Source of the DNA: Flavobacterium orientale | GTDB lineage: Bacteria > Bacteroidota > Bacteroidia > Flavobacteriales > Flavobacteriaceae | Direction: 5' to 3' | Length of the DNA stretch: 64,000 bases | NCBI RefSeq assembly: GCF_014638005.1 | Contig: NZ_BMFG01000001.1 | Span: 186,001 to 250,000, forward strand | Shown here: one piece after another, positions 35,102-45,085 of the stretch | Numbering within the stretch: position 1 is the first letter of the stretch | Layout of the letters: the number at the start of each line of letters is the position of its first letter | The notes under the pieces: model-generated | Told to the model about the DNA's origin: nothing | Databases searched by the model: none | The model's input: the letters and a program-made list of their open reading frames with translations, nothing else | Made by a program: the position numbers and the translations under genes

Positions 35102-38100
35102 ATGAGATCGAAATTTAAATGGATTTACACGCTTTTGTTAGCGTTTTTTATTCAGTTTTCTTATGCTCAGGAGAAAACTATCACAGGTACAGTGACAGAA
35201 GGAGGATTACCACTTCCTGGAGTAACAGTAATTGTTAAAGGTACGCAAAGAGGAACTTCGTCTGATTTTGATGGAAAATATTCCATATCAGCAAGACAAG
35301 GTGAAGTACTTGAGTTTACTTTTATCGGTTTAAAAACTCAAACGTTCACAGTTGGTGCTTCTAATTCTATTAATGTTGTGATGCAAGCTGACGTAGATGT
35401 ATTAGAGGGTGTTGTTTTGGAAGGGTATAGAACCAGTTCAAAAGCAACCTCTGTTTCTTCTATTGCAACTGTAACTGCTGAAGGAATTGAGAACAGACCA
35501 AATCCAAACGTGCTTTCTTCATTACAAGGACAAGTTGCCGGAGCAAACATTTCTGCTTTTTCAGGTCAACCAGGTACTAATAAAATCGACGTTATCATTA
35601 GAGGTGTTGGTTCGCTTAGTGCTTCATCGGATCCATTATATGTAATCGATGGTGTGCCTATGAATCAAGCTTTCTTCCGTAATTTAAATGCTAATGAGAT
35701 CGAATCAGTATCTGTATTGAAAGATGCTGCTGCTACAGCTATTTATGGTAACAGAGGATCTAATGGTGTAATTGTAATTACTACTAAAAAAGGTAGCTTT
35801 AAAAAATCATTCTCTGTTAATTATTCTACCTCGTATGGTTTGACTGATTTTAGAGGTGACAATTATGGTTTGCCTACGGCTGTTCAGCACTTACAGTTAC
35901 AACGTAAAGGTTTTGACGAAGGTGTAAATACTTTGTCAAGTGCTTTAGCTAACAGTGGTTCCTTTTTAGGAGGTGCGGTTACAGCTGATATCAACAACTT
36001 AGAGGGTTTTGCAACTAACACTGATTGGCAAGATTTGTTCTTCAGAACAGGAACAACAGCTTCTCATGATTTAAGTTTTACTGTAGGTAGTGATAACTTG
36101 AACAATTATACTTCGTTTGGTTATTTTGAACAAGATGGTATTACACCAACTACAAATTTCAAAAGATTTACTATCAGAAGTAATTTTTCAGGAAAAAGCA
36201 CAAATGAGAAATTCAATTACGGTTTAAATATTTTTGGTGCTTTCTCAAGAAGACAACAATTAGAGCAAGAAACCAGAGGTGATATTAACAGCAACGTTCT
36301 TCAGAATCCACTTACAGGTTATTTGGCTTCCCCACGTTTTGTTAGTCCGGATTTGTATGAGTCAGGTCAGCAATTATTCAATGATTTTGGTAACCCTGCT
36401 TTGAATTTGACGCCTTTAATGTTGTTGGACTTGTTTCAACATAATTCTGCTCCTAGTTTCTTTAACGAAATCAAGACCATTATTACAGCAACAGGATCTT
36501 ATAAAATTACTAATGATTTAACTTTCTCTTCAACCGGTGGTGTTGATTTTGCAGATGACAAAAGAAACTTTGCTATTGGACCAAATGCTTACTTATCTAT
36601 TGTAAGAGCATCAGGAGCTGCACAGCCTTTCCATGGTTTGGAGACTATCAGTTCTACATCAGAGTTTTCATTTAACTATGTGAACCGTTTGAACTACAAG
36701 AAAACTTTTGCTGAAAAACACACTATCGATGCTTCTGTTTACAGTGAGTATATGAAAGCTCACAGAAGAGTTTCTTTACAACAACAAATTGGTTTGAATC
36801 CATTAACATGGGAGCCAGGAGCTGGTACAGGTTATATTATATATAACCCAGCAACTCAACCTGTAGGATACAGACCAACTGTAGCTGCTGCAAAAATTGA
36901 TGCCGGTATGTTGTCTGTTTTCTCTTCTATAGATTATGATTATGACAGAAGATTTGGTTTTGCTGCTACTGTACGTAGAGATGGAACTTACCGTTTTGTG
37001 GATGATTACAAATGGGGTACTTTCTGGTCTGTAGCCGGTAGATGGAATATTTCTAATGAAGCTTTCTTAAGTGATAGCAGCTGGTTGTCAGAATTGAAAT
37101 TAAGAGCTTCTTATGGTACTACAGGTAATCAAAACGTAATCGCCAGAGGTGTTGATTCTAATACATCTCCTTTCTTTATCGGAAGTCAGTTGGTAAGAGA
37201 TTTGAACTCTTCACAAGTAGGATATAATAACTCTGCTTCATTTGGAGTTTCATCTTATGCTAACAGAGATTTACGTTGGGAAGAAACAGCTCAATGGAAT
37301 ATTGGTTTGGATTTCGGAATTCAAAGAAGATTAACCGGACAGTTTGATGTTTATAACAGAAGAACGAATGACTTATATGGTGCTACTCCTATTTCTGCCG
37401 GAAATGGTATTACCAACTTATCTGCTAACAATGGTACTCTTGAGAACAGAGGGGTTGAGTTGGCTTTAAAGTATGATGTATTTAAAGACAGTGAGTTTAA
37501 ATTGTCTTTCTTTGGAAACGGTGCCTACAACAGATCTGCATTTAGAGATTTAGGGGTATTGGATAGTGATGGTGATGGAATATTTAGAGTTGGTACTGAT
37601 TTCCAATATCGTGTTGGTGGTCCACTTAATGAGTATTTCCAAGTTCCTTATGCAGGAGTAAATCCAGCAACAGGTAACTTGTTATTCTACGATATTGATG
37701 GTAATTTAACAGAAACACCAACTGATGGTGACAGAAGAAGTACCGGTAAAAATGCATTACCTGATTTTCAAGGAGGTTTTGGTTTTAATGCATCGTACAA
37801 AGGATTCTTTTTGGATGCCTTATTTACATACGCTATTGGAGCCTACAAGTTTGATATCGATTATGATGGTTTGATGGATATCAGAAATTCTACTAACTTC
37901 CCTGTTTCAACAGATTTGTTTAATGCATGGACGCCAACGAATACGGATACTAATGTTCCCGCTTTGAATGCAAATAACTATGATACCGGTAGTGTTTTAT
38001 CTGACCGATTCTTGCGTGATGCTTCGTACATGAGATTAAGAAACTTAACTGTTGGATATAGTGTTCCTGCTAAGTTTTTGGAAAGATCATCTATCAATAC

Positions 38101-38242
38101 TATTCGTTTGCGTGTTCAAGCAGAGAACTATTTCACCTTCACCAATTGGAAAGGATTTGACCCAGAAAGTTATGTAACTTCTCAAACAGGATATTACCCT
38201 ACACCTAAGATAATAACTTTTGGTTTAGATGTTAACTTTTAA
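35102..38242 (+). CDS. SusC/RagA-family TonB-linked outer-membrane transporter
   Basis: The 1046-residue protein has a signal peptide (cleavage after 'FSYAQ', about 23), a CarboxypepD_reg-like domain (about 25-105, 'ITGTVTEGGLPLPGVTVIVKG'), a plug (about 115-235) with 'SSDPLYVIDGVPM' and 'LKDAAATAIYGNRGSNGVIVI', both SusC signatures, and a 22-strand-type barrel ending in the aromatic 'TFGLDVNF'. It forms the pore under the SusD lid and imports large substrates with TonB energy. Arginines are nearly all AGA and CGT, as in tuf, which suggests high expression. The SusD gene follows after 11 bases. Confidence 0.95.
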   Translation: MRSKFKWIYTLLLAFFIQFSYAQEKTITGTVTEGGLPLPGVTVIVKGTQRGTSSDFDGKYSISARQGEVLEFTFIGLKTQTFTVGASNSINVVMQADVDVLEGVVLEGYRTSSKATSVSSIATVTAEGIENRPNPNVLSSLQGQVAGANISAFSGQPGTNKIDVIIRGVGSLSASSDPLYVIDGVPMNQAFFRNLNANEIESVSVLKDAAATAIYGNRGSNGVIVITTKKGSFKKSFSVNYSTSYGLTDFRGDNYGLPTAVQHLQLQRKGFDEGVNTLSSALANSGSFLGGAVTADINNLEGFATNTDWQDLFFRTGTTASHDLSFTVGSDNLNNYTSFGYFEQDGITPTTNFKRFTIRSNFSGKSTNEKFNYGLNIFGAFSRRQQLEQETRGDINSNVLQNPLTGYLASPRFVSPDLYESGQQLFNDFGNPALNLTPLMLLDLFQHNSAPSFFNEIKTIITATGSYKITNDLTFSSTGGVDFADDKRNFAIGPNAYLSIVRASGAAQPFHGLETISSTSEFSFNYVNRLNYKKTFAEKHTIDASVYSEYMKAHRRVSLQQQIGLNPLTWEPGAGTGYIIYNPATQPVGYRPTVAAAKIDAGMLSVFSSIDYDYDRRFGFAATVRRDGTYRFVDDYKWGTFWSVAGRWNISNEAFLSDSSWLSELKLRASYGTTGNQNVIARGVDSNTSPFFIGSQLVRDLNSSQVGYNNSASFGVSSYANRDLRWEETAQWNIGLDFGIQRRLTGQFDVYNRRTNDLYGATPISAGNGITNLSANNGTLENRGVELALKYDVFKDSEFKLSFFGNGAYNRSAFRDLGVLDSDGDGIFRVGTDFQYRVGGPLNEYFQVPYAGVNPATGNLLFYDIDGNLTETPTDGDRRSTGKNALPDFQGGFGFNASYKGFFLDALFTYAIGAYKFDIDYDGLMDIRNSTNFPVSTDLFNAWTPTNTDTNVPALNANNYDTGSVLSDRFLRDASYMRLRNLTVGYSVPAKFLERSSINTIRLRVQAENYFTFTNWKGFDPESYVTSQTGYYPTPKIITFGLDVNF

Positions 38243-38253
38243 AAAAAATTAAA

Positions 38254-39885
38254 ATGATAAGAAAATATTTATTATTAGGATTATTATCTCTTGGACTATA
38301 CTCGTGTAGTGATGCACTTGATGTTATTCAAGATGGTGAATTAAGCGATGCCGCTTTATTTACGAACACTGCTAATTTGCAGTTGTTTTTGAATGAGACT
38401 TACGATCAAGTTTCAATTCAAAATGAACTTATGGTTTCCTCACGATTAACTGATGAGGTTGGATTAGGTAGTGCCGGTTTCTCCAATGAAACTTTACGAT
38501 TTTTTGTTGTATCAACCAATGGTTTTGCTGCAGCAATATGGAATCAACACTACAGAGCTATTAACTACTCAAATCGATTATTGAGAGGAGCAACTTTATT
38601 TACTCCAGCACCAGGTACTGAGGCTGAGTACAATAATATTATTGCACAAGGTAGAGCTATTAGAGCTTTTTCACATCTTCAATTGTTGACTTATTTCTCA
38701 ACCGATTTAAGTAACAATGACGCTTTAGGTGTTATGAAAATTGATTTTGTTCCTACAACACAGCAAACTGTTCCTCGTTCTACTAACGGTGAAGTTTTTG
38801 CTTTGATTGAAGATGATTTAACTTTTGCTGCTGCCAATTTGACGACAGCTACTGCAGGACCTAACAGTTGGAAATTTTTCAACACCAATGTTATCAATGC
38901 TATGAGAGCCAGAATGTATTTGTACAGAAAAAACTATGTTTTAGCAGAGCAATATGCTGATGCTGTTATAAACACATCAGGTATTTCTTTGGCTTCTTCT
39001 ACGTTTGCATTGCCAGCTGATTTTCCATTAACTTCTGCTACTGTTGTTCCAACCGGTCCAGCTGTAGGTTCTGAATCTTTTGATGCACAACCACCAGCAG
39101 GTATCCAAAGAGCGTTGTTCTTAATGGACAGATGGACTGCTACTACAGCATCTCCTGAATACAAAAAGATGTGGGTAGATGCTGCACAAGGTGAAGCTAT
39201 TTTTTCTTTAGCTCGACCAAATAATGCAATTAATTTCAGTAGTCAATATAACACCAACCAATCGTATACTTTAGGAGGTCCTTTGTATGATATGGGAAGA
39301 ACTTTATTTGACCTGTATACACAACCTCTTGGAGGTGGCGCACAAGATTTCAGAAGATGGGCTTTTGTTGACCGTTCTGCTACTATTGCTGCCGATCCTT
39401 CAACTGCAGATCAATTATCTGAAGTTATTGTGATTGATAAATATCCAGGTAAAGCAGGTAGTCACAATTCAAATGATTTGAAAGTTTTCCGTATGTCTGA
39501 GATGTATTTCATTAAAGCTGAATGTAGAGCCAGAGCAAACGATTTAACCGGAGCTGCAACACTTATTCAAAATGTAAGACAAAACAGAAACTATATTGCG
39601 GGTGCAATTGTACCAACTCCTGTTTATGCTAATCCAACTCAAGCTTATGCTGATATCTTATTAGAAAGAAGAAAAGAATTGGCTTTTGAAGGACACCGTT
39701 ATATCGATTTAAAACGTTTAGGTCTTGATGCAGGTGTTACTGAAACTGACAGATATGCTCAGGATTCAGAAAATGCTACAGCAACTAACCCTTATAATAT
39801 CTCGGTAACTGACTATAGATTTACTTTGCCTATTCCGCAAGCGGAAATCAATGTAAACCCATTGGTTCAAAATCCTAATTATTAA
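38254..39885 (+). CDS. SusD/RagB-family surface lipoprotein
   Basis: The 543-residue protein has a lipoprotein signal with Cys18 ('GLYSC') followed by SDALD, and the SusD fold: helical TPR-like units ('IIAQGRAIRAFSHLQLLTYF') and the C-terminal block 'LKVFRMSEMYFIKAECRARANDLTGAA' and 'LLERRKELAFEGHRYIDLKRLG'. It acts as the substrate-binding lid on the SusC pore at the cell surface. Its substrate is not evident; the neighbouring protease favours peptides. The gene lies 11 bases after susC and 17 before the accessory lipoprotein. Confidence 0.94.
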   Translation: MIRKYLLLGLLSLGLYSCSDALDVIQDGELSDAALFTNTANLQLFLNETYDQVSIQNELMVSSRLTDEVGLGSAGFSNETLRFFVVSTNGFAAAIWNQHYRAINYSNRLLRGATLFTPAPGTEAEYNNIIAQGRAIRAFSHLQLLTYFSTDLSNNDALGVMKIDFVPTTQQTVPRSTNGEVFALIEDDLTFAAANLTTATAGPNSWKFFNTNVINAMRARMYLYRKNYVLAEQYADAVINTSGISLASSTFALPADFPLTSATVVPTGPAVGSESFDAQPPAGIQRALFLMDRWTATTASPEYKKMWVDAAQGEAIFSLARPNNAINFSSQYNTNQSYTLGGPLYDMGRTLFDLYTQPLGGGAQDFRRWAFVDRSATIAADPSTADQLSEVIVIDKYPGKAGSHNSNDLKVFRMSEMYFIKAECRARANDLTGAATLIQNVRQNRNYIAGAIVPTPVYANPTQAYADILLERRKELAFEGHRYIDLKRLGLDAGVTETDRYAQDSENATATNPYNISVTDYRFTLPIPQAEINVNPLVQNPNY

Positions 39886-39902
39886 TAAAAAAATTGAATA
39901 AT

Positions 39903-40637
39903 ATGAAAAAAATATTTTTAACCCTTAGTGTCTTAACACTATTTGTGTTGGGAGCTTGTAGCGAAGATGATTCGAACAACATTGGAGAAGCTTACTTTTT
40001 TACCAATGCTGCTGCGAGTTATGCTGTAAGCGACGATGAAGCAGGAGATTTTGTAGAATTAGAAATTAATTCTACACAAAAATCTAATGTTGACAGAACA
40101 TTTACAATTTCTGTAGATGAATCTAGTACTGCTACTCCAGCTATGTATAGTTTGGAAACTACACAAGTAGTTATCCCAGCCGGTAGCTTTAGTACTACTG
40201 TAAAAGTGTTCGGTAACTACACTGCTTTACCAGAAGAGGGTTCAGTTGATTTAGTTTTAGCGATTGCTGATACAGAAGAATCGTTGAGTGATAAACGTAC
40301 TGCAACGGTTAATATGTTCAGATTTTGTACGCCAGAAAATGTTACATTATCCTTTATATTTGACTTTTACGCTAGTGAAACCACTTGGCAAGTAAAGAAT
40401 GCAGCAGGAGTAACTTTATATTCAGGTGGCCCTTACGCTGATGGTAATGCACCAGTAAACGTTAACTTGGAATTGTGTTCAGGAGCTTATACATTGACTG
40501 TAAATGATTCCTATGGAGATGGTATGTTTGACGGTGCTGTAAATGGCTCTTTCACACTAACTCAAAATGGTGTTGTTTTAGGAACAGGTGGTGGAAATTT
40601 TGGAGCTACTACAACTTTAAACTTTACAGTTAATTAA
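39903..40637 (+). CDS. accessory lipoprotein of the SusCD locus
   Basis: From the ATG at 39903 the protein has 244 residues; a TTG nine bases upstream is less likely. The signal ends at Cys19 ('LGAC') followed by SEDD, a surface-export type signal. An N-terminal Calx-beta/DUF1735-like module (about 25-135, 'FTISVDESSTATPAMYSL', 'VVIPAGSFSTTVKV') is followed by a second module with 'SETTWQVKNAAGVTLYSGGPY' and 'YTLTVNDSYGDGMFDG', a motif often found in secreted Bacteroidota proteases and adhesins. It probably sits beside SusD and binds substrate (inference). A strong terminator follows. Confidence 0.85.
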   Translation: MKKIFLTLSVLTLFVLGACSEDDSNNIGEAYFFTNAAASYAVSDDEAGDFVELEINSTQKSNVDRTFTISVDESSTATPAMYSLETTQVVIPAGSFSTTVKVFGNYTALPEEGSVDLVLAIADTEESLSDKRTATVNMFRFCTPENVTLSFIFDFYASETTWQVKNAAGVTLYSGGPYADGNAPVNVNLELCSGAYTLTVNDSYGDGMFDGAVNGSFTLTQNGVVLGTGGGNFGATTTLNFTVN

Positions 40638-40657
40638 TTAACTTTAAATTATAGAAT

Positions 40658-40690
40658 AAAATACCTCGTGAGAACGAGGTATTTTTTTTT
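40658..40690 (+). terminator. terminator of the SusCD operon
   Basis: AAAATACCTCGT (40658-40669) pairs perfectly with ACGAGGTATTTT (40674-40685) around GAGA, followed by TTTTT. Confidence 0.9.
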
Positions 40691-40957
40691 GATTTTTTCT
40701 CAGATTAGCCATATATTGAAATCTACGATTTAAGGACTTTTTAGCTATTTCTTTTTTCAACAAAAATTTGGATTCCCAGAGGCTTTTTAGTGAATTAAAT
40801 ATTTGATTATTTTTAGAAATCAAGTCTTATTAAGTGTGTCTATTAATAGTTTTAGTTAGCTATTAACTACTTATTTCTTTATGCTATCATGAAAAGCAAA
40901 TGATTATCAATTACATTATAGATATAAAGAATTGTACAATTATTGTTTTTTTAAGAA
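40691..40957. other. intergenic stretch, no gene seen
   Basis: The stretch between the SusCD terminator and the subtilisin promoter is AT-rich. It holds one weak inverted repeat (TTAATAG/CTATTAA, about 40842-40866) and no credible reading frame, tRNA or promoter box. Confidence 0.6.
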
Positions 40958-40985
40958 TTGTTTCTCGACTTTTAGGTTATATTTG
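40958..40985 (+). promoter_or_regulatory. subtilisin promoter
   Basis: A perfect -7 box TATATTTG (40978-40985) lies 17 bp after a TTG (40958-40960) and 27 nt before the ATG at 41013, which also supports that start. Confidence 0.7.
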
Positions 40986-41012
40986 CGTTATCATATTATA
41001 ACATCATTTCCT

Positions 41013-42899
41013 ATGCGTATTTTATATTTATTCTTATTTAGTTGTATTTTTTCTTATTCACAAAATAAGGAGCAGCTTGAAATCATTAAATCCAAGACCA
41101 ATCAGGACGAATTAGCCAGATTAAAGACTTTGTTTGATTCTGAACATTTGGAACGTCAAGCGAGAATTGATGCTTATTTGGTGGCAAATCCTACAGTTGA
41201 GCGAAGAACGTCTGATGGGTTATCAGATAAAGAGATTTATGACATATCGGATACAGGAGCAGTTATCTATCTGGAAACCGGTAATGCTACTTCGGCTATA
41301 ACCAGTAGAGTTTCCCCATTGTATTCGGGTGGAGGTCTTGGGTTATCTCTTCAAGGTCAAGGCATGAAAGTGGGCGTTTGGGACTCCGGGCAAGTTAGAG
41401 ACGACCATGTTGAATTTGATTCGTTTAAGGCTACAAATATTGATTTTACTCCCACAGTTAGTAATCACGGAACCCACGTAATGGGCACTGTAATCGCTAA
41501 TGGATTAAATCCTGCAGTTCGAGGAATTGCTTTTAATGCATCTGGTGATTCTTATGATTGGAGTAATGATTACAGTGAGATGGTTTCTGCAGCAGCAGGT
41601 GGTTTGTTGGTTTCGAATCATTCCTACTGGATAGGTGTAAGTGGTTTTGGAACTTGGCTCTTAGGGGCTTATGATTCAAGAGCTTCTCAATTTGATCAAA
41701 TAGCTTTTAATGCCCCTTATTATTTAGCTGTTACAGCTGCCGGTAATGATAGAAATGACAACAGCCATGCAATCATTGGCCCTCATTTAATCAACAAGTT
41801 TGGCTATGATTTGATACGAGGAATGCAAAATGCTAAAAATTACTTGACAGTTGGAGCAGTTAGTCAAGTTTTGAACTATGTAGATGCTTCCAGTGTTTCA
41901 ATGTCAAGTTTTAGTAGTTGGGGTCCAACAGATGATGGTAGAATTAAGCCTGATGTTGTAGCAAAAGGTGTTGGTGTTAATTCTACCACTTCTGCTTCTA
42001 CAACCTCTACAGGTTTTTTAAATGGAACATCAATGGCCTCTCCTTCTGTTGCCGGTGTTGCTTTATTATTACAACAACATAGTTTTAATTTATTTACTAG
42101 TTATATGCGTGCCGCAACCGTTAAAGGTTTGATTATGCATACTGCAGATGAAGCCGGTTTTTATGACGGGCCTGATTATGAATATGGATGGGGACTGGTT
42201 AATGCCGCTAAAGCTGCCACTACATTGTCTCAAAAAGTAACTGACAATGCAATAGTTGACGAATTAAATTTAGCTAATAATCAAAGTTATTCCCGCACTG
42301 TTGTAGTTACTAATAACCAACCGTTAATGGTATCTATTTCATGGACGGATAGACCAAGTACACCCAATAATGGTGTAGTTGACCCCGCAACTATTCATTT
42401 GATCAACGATTTAGATGTTCGAGTTACTAAGAATACGGACGTATATTATCCGTGGACTTTAAATCCAGCTCTACCGTATGATGGACCATTGCAAAATGCT
42501 GACAATTTCAGAGATAATTTTGAAAAAATTCAAGTTGATAATCCAAGTGGTAGCTATACTATTACAGTAACTCACAAGGGTACCTTGGTTGGTGGAAGTC
42601 AAGATTTCACTTTGATAGTAACCGGTTCCAATGTTTCTTTGTCAGCTAATTCCATTGATGAAGCATCTAATTTTGCCATTTATCCAAACCCTTCTAACGG
42701 AGTTTTTAATGTGGATTATGCATTTTCGTCAGATTCCAAATTAATCGAAGTATTTGATGTTCAAGGTAGAATTGTTAAACAATTTATTCCTCTAGATGCT
42801 ATATCTGTTATTGATTTGTCTTCACACAGTTCCGGTTTGTATTTTGTAAAATGTACAGATGGTCAAAATTCAATTACAAAAAAAGTAGTTATTCAATAG
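41013..42899 (+). CDS. secreted subtilisin (S8) with T9SS sorting domain
   Basis: From the ATG at 41013 the protein has 628 residues; an in-frame ATG at 40932 lies upstream of the promoter and is rejected. A signal peptide (1-16, 'FSYSQ') is followed by a short propeptide and the S8 catalytic domain with D124 ('GVWDSGQ'), H155 ('NHGTHV'), oxyanion N245 ('AAGND') and S340 ('LNGTSMASP'), so it should be active. A P-domain-like beta region follows, then a type A T9SS tail (last about 75 residues, 'IYPNPSNGVFNV' to 'KKVVIQ'). It is exported and probably surface-bound or released. Confidence 0.94.
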   Translation: MRILYLFLFSCIFSYSQNKEQLEIIKSKTNQDELARLKTLFDSEHLERQARIDAYLVANPTVERRTSDGLSDKEIYDISDTGAVIYLETGNATSAITSRVSPLYSGGGLGLSLQGQGMKVGVWDSGQVRDDHVEFDSFKATNIDFTPTVSNHGTHVMGTVIANGLNPAVRGIAFNASGDSYDWSNDYSEMVSAAAGGLLVSNHSYWIGVSGFGTWLLGAYDSRASQFDQIAFNAPYYLAVTAAGNDRNDNSHAIIGPHLINKFGYDLIRGMQNAKNYLTVGAVSQVLNYVDASSVSMSSFSSWGPTDDGRIKPDVVAKGVGVNSTTSASTTSTGFLNGTSMASPSVAGVALLLQQHSFNLFTSYMRAATVKGLIMHTADEAGFYDGPDYEYGWGLVNAAKAATTLSQKVTDNAIVDELNLANNQSYSRTVVVTNNQPLMVSISWTDRPSTPNNGVVDPATIHLINDLDVRVTKNTDVYYPWTLNPALPYDGPLQNADNFRDNFEKIQVDNPSGSYTITVTHKGTLVGGSQDFTLIVTGSNVSLSANSIDEASNFAIYPNPSNGVFNVDYAFSSDSKLIEVFDVQGRIVKQFIPLDAISVIDLSSHSSGLYFVKCTDGQNSITKKVVIQ

Positions 42900-42921
42900 C
42901 TTAAAATGCGATACCAATTTA

Positions 42922-42952
42922 AAAACACTTTCCTTAGGAAAGTGTTTTTTTT
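42922..42952 (+). terminator. terminator after the subtilisin gene
   Basis: AAAACACTTTCC (42922-42933) pairs perfectly with GGAAAGTGTTTT (42937-42948) around TTA, followed by TTTT. Confidence 0.9.
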
Positions 42953-43032
42953 ATCTCTATGAATTACTTCCGCAGTCAGTAATTTAATTAAATTTTAAAT
43001 GTTCTATTGTCAAAGGTTGCCTTCAAATGAAT

Positions 43033-43040
43033 TATATTTG
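43033..43040 (+). promoter_or_regulatory. -7 box for the porin-like gene
   Basis: TATATTTG is a perfect box ending 20 nt before the ATG at 43061. Confidence 0.6.
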
Positions 43041-43060
43041 CCATTTATTTTTAATACGCA

Positions 43061-45028
43061 ATGTACCGTTACTTACTCTGTTGTCTTTTGTTTTCTGTTT
43101 CGCTTTTCTCGCAGGTACCCCCAGGACGTGTGCAGAAAAATAACACAAATAGGCCAGCACAAGATTCTACTGCTTTTTCAGAGGTAACGGAAAATAAAGC
43201 TCCTGTTGCAAAAATTGAGCAATATCAAATTTTTACCATCGAGCGAGATACCACTATTATTGATACTTCACTTACTGTTAAAAAAGAGTATGCTTTTAAT
43301 TATTTAAGAAGAGATATTTTCGGCTTGTTGCCTTTTGCTAATGAAGGACATGCTTATACTGTTTTGGATTACGGATTAAATTCTTTTACCACTTTTCCGG
43401 AAATGGGGTTCAAAGCCAAACATTTCGGATATATGGATCCTGAGGATATGTCTTATTATAAAGTAGCAACACCTTTAACGGAGTTGTATTTTAAAACCGT
43501 CATGCAACAAGGTCAATCATTGGATGCCTTTATTACGTTAAATACCTCAGAACGTTTAAATTTTTCCATCGCTTATAAAGGATTACGTTCCTTAGGAAAA
43601 TATGTAAATCAATTAGCAAGTAATGGTAATTTTCGGTTTACGACTAATTATACCAATCCGAATGAGCGTTATCATTTACAGGCTCATTTTACCTCACAAG
43701 ATTTTTCTAATGGTGAAAACGGAGGTATAGTTCGAACCGATGATTTTGAAAGTGATGATGAAGATTTTAAAAACAGGGTGCGATTGCAGGTTTATTTTGA
43801 AGATGCCACCAGCTTTTTGAAAGGGAATCGTTATTTTATTAATCATTCCTATCATTTAACAAATTCAAAAAGTGATTCGAAACTGACCTTGTTGCATCAG
43901 TTTAATTATGAACACAAGTTTTTTGAGTTCAAACAACGTACTCTATCCACAACAATTACAACAGATGCAAGTTCAGTGACAATTAATCGACTTGGTGATT
44001 CGTATCGTTTATCGGATATCAATGATCAAACCCGATACAATCGAATGTATAATAAGTTTGGAGCTTCCTATGAACATGAAGTTTTGGGTAGTTTTGTTTT
44101 TTTTACGGAGGATTTTAGATTCAATCAATATTATAATAGGGTTTTACTATTGCCAGACACCACCATACCAAGTACTTATAGTGATGAAATAACAACAGTT
44201 GGTGGTCAGTATTCTTATCGAAAAGGAGATTTGGACGGAAAAGCGATACTAACTCAAACATTGTCTGATCAAGATTTATCTTCTTTGGATTTGCAATTGG
44301 TTTATCAATTTCTAGAGTCGTATACCTTGGATTTTCATTACCAAGCTATGACGCAAATGCCTGATAATACCTATGCTTTTTTTCAAAGTAATTATATGAC
44401 TTACAATTGGAACAATTCCTTTAAAAACGAGAAAGTTCAAAATATAAAAATTAAAGCATCAACACCTTGGGTTAATGCCACAGCTCAGTTTACTTCAATT
44501 ACTGATTTTTTGTATTTCAGTAATGATGATCCAACAGCAGTTCAATTGCTTGTTACTCCCAAACAGTTTGACCAAAGCGTTACTTATTTTTCATTAAAAG
44601 CTGAAAAAGAATTTACATTCCGAAAGTTTGCTTTAGACAATACACTTTTGTATCAAAAAACCGATCAATCTGAAGTAGTTTTGAATGTTCCGGAATTGGT
44701 ATTGAGAAATACATTTTATTATTCCAATCATTTTTTCAAAAAAGCCTTGTTTTTGCAAACCGGAGTAACCTTTACTTATTTTACAGATTATTATGCGGAT
44801 GATTACAATCCGTTATTGGGCTCATTTTTTGTACAAGATCAAAAGAAAATAGGTGGGTTTCCAATGTTTGATTATTTTGTCAATGCAAAAATCAAACAAG
44901 CCCGATTGTTTTTCAAAGCAGAACATTTCAATTCTTCGTTTACCTCGTCTAATTTTTATACGGCACCGAATTATCCTTATCGTGATTTTATGATACGGTT
45001 TGGAATCATTTGGAATTTTTTCCAATAG
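43061..45028 (+). CDS. putative outer-membrane porin
   Basis: The 655-residue protein has a signal peptide (cleavage after 'SLFSQ', about 18), a Pro/Lys/Asn-rich linker (about 20-50) and then a barrel-like run of alternating strands to the end ('FMIRFGIIWNFF'), closing on an aromatic residue as outer-membrane proteins do. 'GLLPFANEGHAYTVLDYG' and 'YFKTVMQQGQSLDAFITLN' match the 'putative porin' family found throughout Flavobacteria. Substrate is unknown; no TonB plug is present. It has its own promoter between two other units. Confidence 0.82.
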   Translation: MYRYLLCCLLFSVSLFSQVPPGRVQKNNTNRPAQDSTAFSEVTENKAPVAKIEQYQIFTIERDTTIIDTSLTVKKEYAFNYLRRDIFGLLPFANEGHAYTVLDYGLNSFTTFPEMGFKAKHFGYMDPEDMSYYKVATPLTELYFKTVMQQGQSLDAFITLNTSERLNFSIAYKGLRSLGKYVNQLASNGNFRFTTNYTNPNERYHLQAHFTSQDFSNGENGGIVRTDDFESDDEDFKNRVRLQVYFEDATSFLKGNRYFINHSYHLTNSKSDSKLTLLHQFNYEHKFFEFKQRTLSTTITTDASSVTINRLGDSYRLSDINDQTRYNRMYNKFGASYEHEVLGSFVFFTEDFRFNQYYNRVLLLPDTTIPSTYSDEITTVGGQYSYRKGDLDGKAILTQTLSDQDLSSLDLQLVYQFLESYTLDFHYQAMTQMPDNTYAFFQSNYMTYNWNNSFKNEKVQNIKIKASTPWVNATAQFTSITDFLYFSNDDPTAVQLLVTPKQFDQSVTYFSLKAEKEFTFRKFALDNTLLYQKTDQSEVVLNVPELVLRNTFYYSNHFFKKALFLQTGVTFTYFTDYYADDYNPLLGSFFVQDQKKIGGFPMFDYFVNAKIKQARLFFKAEHFNSSFTSSNFYTAPNYPYRDFMIRFGIIWNFFQ

Positions 45029-45085
45029 TCGAGTGTATGAACTATATTAAATAATTTAATTACCTTTATTAAAAAGCATTAAAAA

